Of a DNA stretch of 8,943 nucleotides, positions 6,955 to 8,943 are shown piece after piece. The stretch covers positions 1-8,943 of the forward strand of contig JAISNF010000082.1 in assembly GCA_031276415.1 (NCBI GenBank), written 5' to 3'. The notes below the pieces were generated by a model. That model saw nothing but the letters and a program-made list of their open reading frames with translations, did no database searches and was not told the origin of the DNA. Source of the DNA: Planctomycetaceae bacterium. GTDB taxonomy: Bacteria; Planctomycetota; Planctomycetia; Pirellulales; Thermoguttaceae. Position 1 is the first letter of the stretch. Each line of letters opens with the position of its first letter. Position numbers and translations under genes: made by a program.

Positions 6955-7085
6955 ATTTGTTTACTTTTTTCATTGTTTATTTTCATTGTTTACGAAACTC
7001 AAAAGATTGTCCAACGTTTGATTTCCCATCACAAACAAATCACAAACAAATCACAAACAAATCGTAAACAAATCGTAAACAAATT
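6955..7085. repeat. 11-bp tandem array with upstream inverted partners
   Basis: Five contiguous 11-bp units of ACAAACAAATC (7031-7063, three exact) changing to GTAAACAAATC/T (7064-7085). Upstream, complementary motifs occur: ATTTGTTTAC (6955-6964) and TTGTTTACGA (6986-6995), which are the inverted forms of GTAAACAAAT and TCGTAAACAA in the array. The DNA could fold into a long hairpin or bind a protein on one helix face, since the period is close to one turn. It lies in the 468-bp spacer between the divergent uvrA and isomerase genes. Confidence 0.75.
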
Positions 7086-7148
7086 CAAAAAATACCAAAT
7101 TATTAACAGATAGGAAATACACCGCTTAAATTTTTATCGATTTTGCTC

Positions 7149-7177
7149 TTGAGTTTCGACGGAAAATACATTATTAT
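7149..7177 (+). promoter_or_regulatory. Candidate promoter of the isomerase-like gene
   Basis: TTGAGT (7149-7154) and TATTAT (7172-7177) with an ideal 17-bp spacer, lying just after the 11-bp repeat array. The predicted leader before the ATG at 7310 is about 125 nt. The DNA is very AT-rich, so a chance match is possible. Confidence 0.35.
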
Positions 7178-7295
7178 AACGCGTTTAAGTTCTTGAAACA
7201 AAGTACCTAAAAATAATAAAAGTCCTGAAAGATAAAGATATTTTCGATTGATGTGATTTTTTTAACCTTCATTTTTTTACAAAAATACAACTTAT

Positions 7296-7302
7296 AAAGG
7301 AG
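7296..7302 (+). promoter_or_regulatory. Strong Shine-Dalgarno of the isomerase-like gene
   Basis: AAAGGAG ends 7 nt before the ATG at 7310. It is the only near-perfect ribosome binding site seen in the window and fixes the start of this gene. Confidence 0.85.
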
Positions 7303-7309
7303 TATTGTC

Positions 7310-8215
7310 ATGATTATGCAACGAAAACAATCGTCGCGTCGCCGTTTTCTTCAGACAACTGTTTCGTCTTCGTTTTTAGCGGGTTTGGGAGTTTCGGCGT
7401 TTGTTGCGGAAACAACCGGAACAACAAATGCAACAGAAACAACAAACGTAACAGAAACAAAAACCGAGATTTCAAAGAGCGGTGAAATCAAATTTCAACT
7501 CGGTTTAGCATCCTACACAACCCGCCGATTCGACCGAACACAAACACTTGAAATGTGCCGTCGGGCTGGTTTGAAAAATATTTGTCTCAAAGATTTTCAT
7601 CTCAAACTTACTTCGACCGATGAAGAATGCGCTCTTGCAGTTCAAGAGTGTCGGCAAACCGGAATCAATCTTTACGGCGGCGGCGTGATTTATATGAAAA
7701 AAACAGAAGATGTGGAAAACGCATTTCGTTACGCCAAAGCGTGCGGTATGACCACAATTGTCGGAGTTCCTGATCCGTCGGTTTTGCCTATTGTTGAAAA
7801 ACATGTTCAGGCAACCGGAATTTATGTTGCTATTCACAATCATGGTCCCGGCGACAAAGTTTATCCGACACCGGAATCAATTATCGAAAAAATCAAAACG
7901 CTTGATAAACGGATTGGACTTTGTGTCGATGTTGGTCACACGGCGCGGATTGGAGTTGATGTTACGGAAACATTCCGAAAATACAAAGATCGGCTCTTCG
8001 ATTGCCATATCAAAGACGAAACAGAAGCAACACCCAAAGGAAAAACATGTATTTGTGGTCGCGGTGTTCTGGATATTCCGAATTATCTGATTGTGTTGAA
8101 GGAAATCGGTTATGACCGAATTGTTTCATTCGAATACGAAGCCGATGAAAAAGACCCTTTACCCGGACTTATGGAATCAGTCGGATATGTTCGCGGTATT
8201 CTAAGAATGTTGTAG
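7310..8215 (+). CDS. Tat-exported sugar phosphate isomerase/epimerase-like TIM-barrel protein
   Basis: A 301-aa protein of the xylose-isomerase-like / AP endonuclease 2 superfamily. The N-terminus carries a Tat signal: SRRRFLQ (9-15), a hydrophobic stretch (about 18-33) and a likely cleavage site near FVAE. A Thr-rich linker (35-53, made by an 18-bp DNA repeat) leads to the barrel, which starts FQLGLASYTTRRF (62-74). Candidate metal or substrate residues are K94/D95/H97 (LKDFHL), H176/H178 (IHNHGPGDK), D207/H210 (CVDVGH), H233/D236 (CHIKD) and E275 (SFEYE). The ending DPLPGLMESVGYVRGIL is characteristic of this subfamily. The barrel is complete and of normal length. It probably acts on a sugar or sugar derivative outside the cytoplasm; the substrate cannot be told. 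It stands alone, divergent from uvrA. The only in-frame alternative start is ATG 7316. Confidence 0.85.
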   Translation: MIMQRKQSSRRRFLQTTVSSSFLAGLGVSAFVAETTGTTNATETTNVTETKTEISKSGEIKFQLGLASYTTRRFDRTQTLEMCRRAGLKNICLKDFHLKLTSTDEECALAVQECRQTGINLYGGGVIYMKKTEDVENAFRYAKACGMTTIVGVPDPSVLPIVEKHVQATGIYVAIHNHGPGDKVYPTPESIIEKIKTLDKRIGLCVDVGHTARIGVDVTETFRKYKDRLFDCHIKDETEATPKGKTCICGRGVLDIPNYLIVLKEIGYDRIVSFEYEADEKDPLPGLMESVGYVRGILRML

Positions 8216-8254
8216 CAATATTTCTGCTCTTTTTTCGCAATTATTTGTAATTAT

Positions 8255-8328
8255 TCGGCAACATTACATTGGGCAATTCAAAAGATAGGCAACATTTCGC
8301 CGTAAAGGTTGCTCGGTGTACTTGCCGA
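8255..8328. other. Possible nested stem-loop downstream of the isomerase gene
   Basis: TCGGCAA (8255-8261) and TTGCCGA (8322-8328) form a perfect 7-bp inverted repeat. Inside, GCAAC (8289-8293) can pair with GTTGC (8308-8312), and GGCAACATT occurs twice (8257-8265, 8288-8296). It begins 40 bp after the stop codon at 8215. It is not a classical U-tract terminator. It could be a 3' structure of the mRNA or chance. Confidence 0.35.
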
Positions 8329-8354
8329 CATTTTAAATACACTTAAATATGTGT

Positions 8355-8429
8355 TTTATTTTAACTAAATTACCTAAACGATTGGGAACATTGTTAATTA
8401 TTCCCAAATTAACAGCATGTTAAAATAAA
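8355..8429. repeat. 75-bp inverted-repeat structure
   Basis: A perfect 11-bp inverted repeat TTTATTTTAAC (8355-8365) / GTTAAAATAAA (8419-8429) encloses two further, mutually exclusive 7-bp hairpins: TTGGGAA (8382-8388) / TTCCCAA (8401-8407) and GTTAATT (8393-8399) / AATTAAC (8407-8413). It has no coding potential. It may be a transcript-end structure or a small element. Confidence 0.45.
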
Positions 8430-8511
8430 GAAGAATTACAAATTGGAACCGTTTATCATGTTTGCATTGATACTTCTAAACAAAATTTCTTAATTCGCCG
8501 AAACAAATATT
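8424..8511 (+). pseudogene. Possible coding remnant truncated by element B
   Basis: An open frame from just after a stop at 8421-8423 reads NKEELQIGTVYHVCIDTS followed by KQNFLIRRNKY and reaches the exact left end of element B, where the TAA within GGTAACTTC ends it. There is no ATG in frame. The GTVYHV stretch followed by a basic KYW-type block faintly recalls the start of Y1/RAYT-type transposases, but the fragment is too short to assign. It could be chance. Confidence 0.15.
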
Positions 8512-8821
8512 GGTAACTTCCAAAAACCACAAATTTATTTTTATTAACCACAGAGGACACAGAGAACGCAGAGGAATTTTTAATTGGAATCGAAACGTTA
8601 TTTAATGGCAACTTCTAAAAACTACTTTTTTAGACGAAAAATATTTACAAGTCCTTATTTTTAAGGATGTGATTTTTTAAAAACAATGTTTTTAGAAGTT
8701 TCCTAATATTATCATTGATTTTTGATCTAAAATAATTTAAAAAATTCCTCTCTGTGAACTCTGTGTTCTCTGTGGTTAAATAAACTGTGCTTAAATAAAA
8801 GGGCAGTTATTAGAAGTTACC
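8512..8821. mobile_element. MITE-like inverted-repeat element B
   Basis: A 310-bp element with perfect 9-bp inverted ends GGTAACTTC (8512-8520) / GAAGTTACC (8813-8821) within longer imperfect ends. Just inside are long complementary arms: 8544-8581, with a 9-nt period (CCACAGAGG, ACACAGAGA, ACGCAGAGG), pairs with 8740-8779 (CTCTGTGAA, CTCTGTGTT, CTCTGTGGTT). The stretch 8525-8544 repeats the 20 bp after the left end of element A. The middle is interrupted by the smaller element at 8607-8703. It carries no ORF. Without the insert it would be about 210 bp and fold into one large hairpin. The ACCACAGAGG/ACACAGAG motif is, from memory, a dispersed repeat in several environmental bacterial phyla. 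Confidence 0.6.
8607..8703. mobile_element. 97-bp element nested inside element B
   Basis: Bounded by GGCAACTTCTAAAAAC (8607-8622) and GTTTTTAGAAGTTTCC (8688-8703), inverted repeats that match at 15 of 16 positions. The four-base TAAT flanks it on both sides (8603-8606 and 8704-8707), which could be a target-site duplication. The interior has a TCCTTA-TTTT-TAAGGA hairpin (8652-8667). Its ends share the ACTTCTAA core with elements A and B, but it lacks the ACCACAGAGG arms. It appears to be a minimal member of the family that inserted into element B. Confidence 0.6.
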
Positions 8822-8858
8822 TTAAGTAATTTGAATATTACCAAACTTTTGAATTATT

Positions 8859-8943
8859 ATGAAAACAATAAACAATGAACAAAAAATGAACGACAAAAAT
8901 GATATGGGATTACAAGAAATTTCGTTTCGAGATTTTCAAGGTT
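8859..8943 (+). CDS. Partial ORF leaving the window, unknown
   Basis: ATG 8859 opens a frame that stays open to the last base (28 codons visible). It starts MKTINNEQKMNDKNDMGLQE and continues with a charged, hydrophilic stretch ending FRDFQG. No signal peptide, domain or Shine-Dalgarno is visible; further in-frame ATGs at 8886 and 8904 could be the true start. It begins 37 bp after the right end of element B, which may therefore separate the gene from, or contribute to, its promoter. Confidence 0.45.
   Translation, partial: MKTINNEQKMNDKNDMGLQEISFRDFQG

Noticed and set aside
6877..7113. 78-codon plus-strand ORF with a hydrophobic segment
   Set aside because: Its C-terminal half is the translation of the 11-bp tandem array, it overlaps the uvrA upstream region, has no ribosome binding site, and its composition matches the AT-rich spacer.
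8214..8235. AGCA/TGCT hairpin plus T run as terminator of the isomerase gene
   Set aside because: A four-base stem overlapping the stop codon is too weak to call.

Overview
The window looks like an accessory or housekeeping stretch from a low-GC planctomycete-like bacterium. This is inferred from gene content: a DRG/Obg-like GTPase with a C-terminal TGS domain, a CpaB/RcpC-like SAF protein, a small two-helix membrane protein of a type I associate with planctomycetes, a UvrA ATPase, and a Tat-exported xylose-isomerase-like TIM-barrel protein. Coding DNA is moderately AT-rich and the spacers are very AT-rich. Most starts lack a clear Shine-Dalgarno; the TIM-barrel gene at 7310 has a textbook one.

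Layout. 1-326: two identical 82-bp direct repeats, 244 bp apart, each carrying a near-consensus sigma-70 promoter that fires leftward out of the window; a 44-codon leftward ORF lies between them. 327-730: non-coding, with a candidate rightward promoter for the next gene. 731-1735: TGS GTPase. 1884-3371: CpaB-like membrane-anchored protein with a long Asn/Thr/Asp-rich tail. 3503-4060: unknown membrane protein. 4078-4239: a small inverted-repeat element filling the spacer between convergent genes. 4259-6841 (minus): uvrA, with the UvrB-binding region kept but the insertion domain almost wholly missing. 6842-7309: divergent spacer with a five-unit 11-bp tandem array. 7310-8215: Tat-exported sugar isomerase/epimerase-like protein. 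8216-8858: non-coding, with possible stem-loops, a possible decayed coding scrap, and a 310-bp element related to the one at 4078, itself interrupted by a 97-bp element with the same kind of ends. 8859-8943: probable start of a gene that leaves the window.

The genes do not form an obvious pathway. The GTPase, CpaB-like protein and small membrane protein run in one direction and may be partly co-transcribed; uvrA is convergent with them and divergent from the isomerase gene. No CRISPR array, tRNA, rRNA, complete transposase or defence cassette was recognised. The strongest unusual signals are the family of miniature inverted-repeat elements with a nested copy, the duplicated leftward promoter, and the shortened UvrA.
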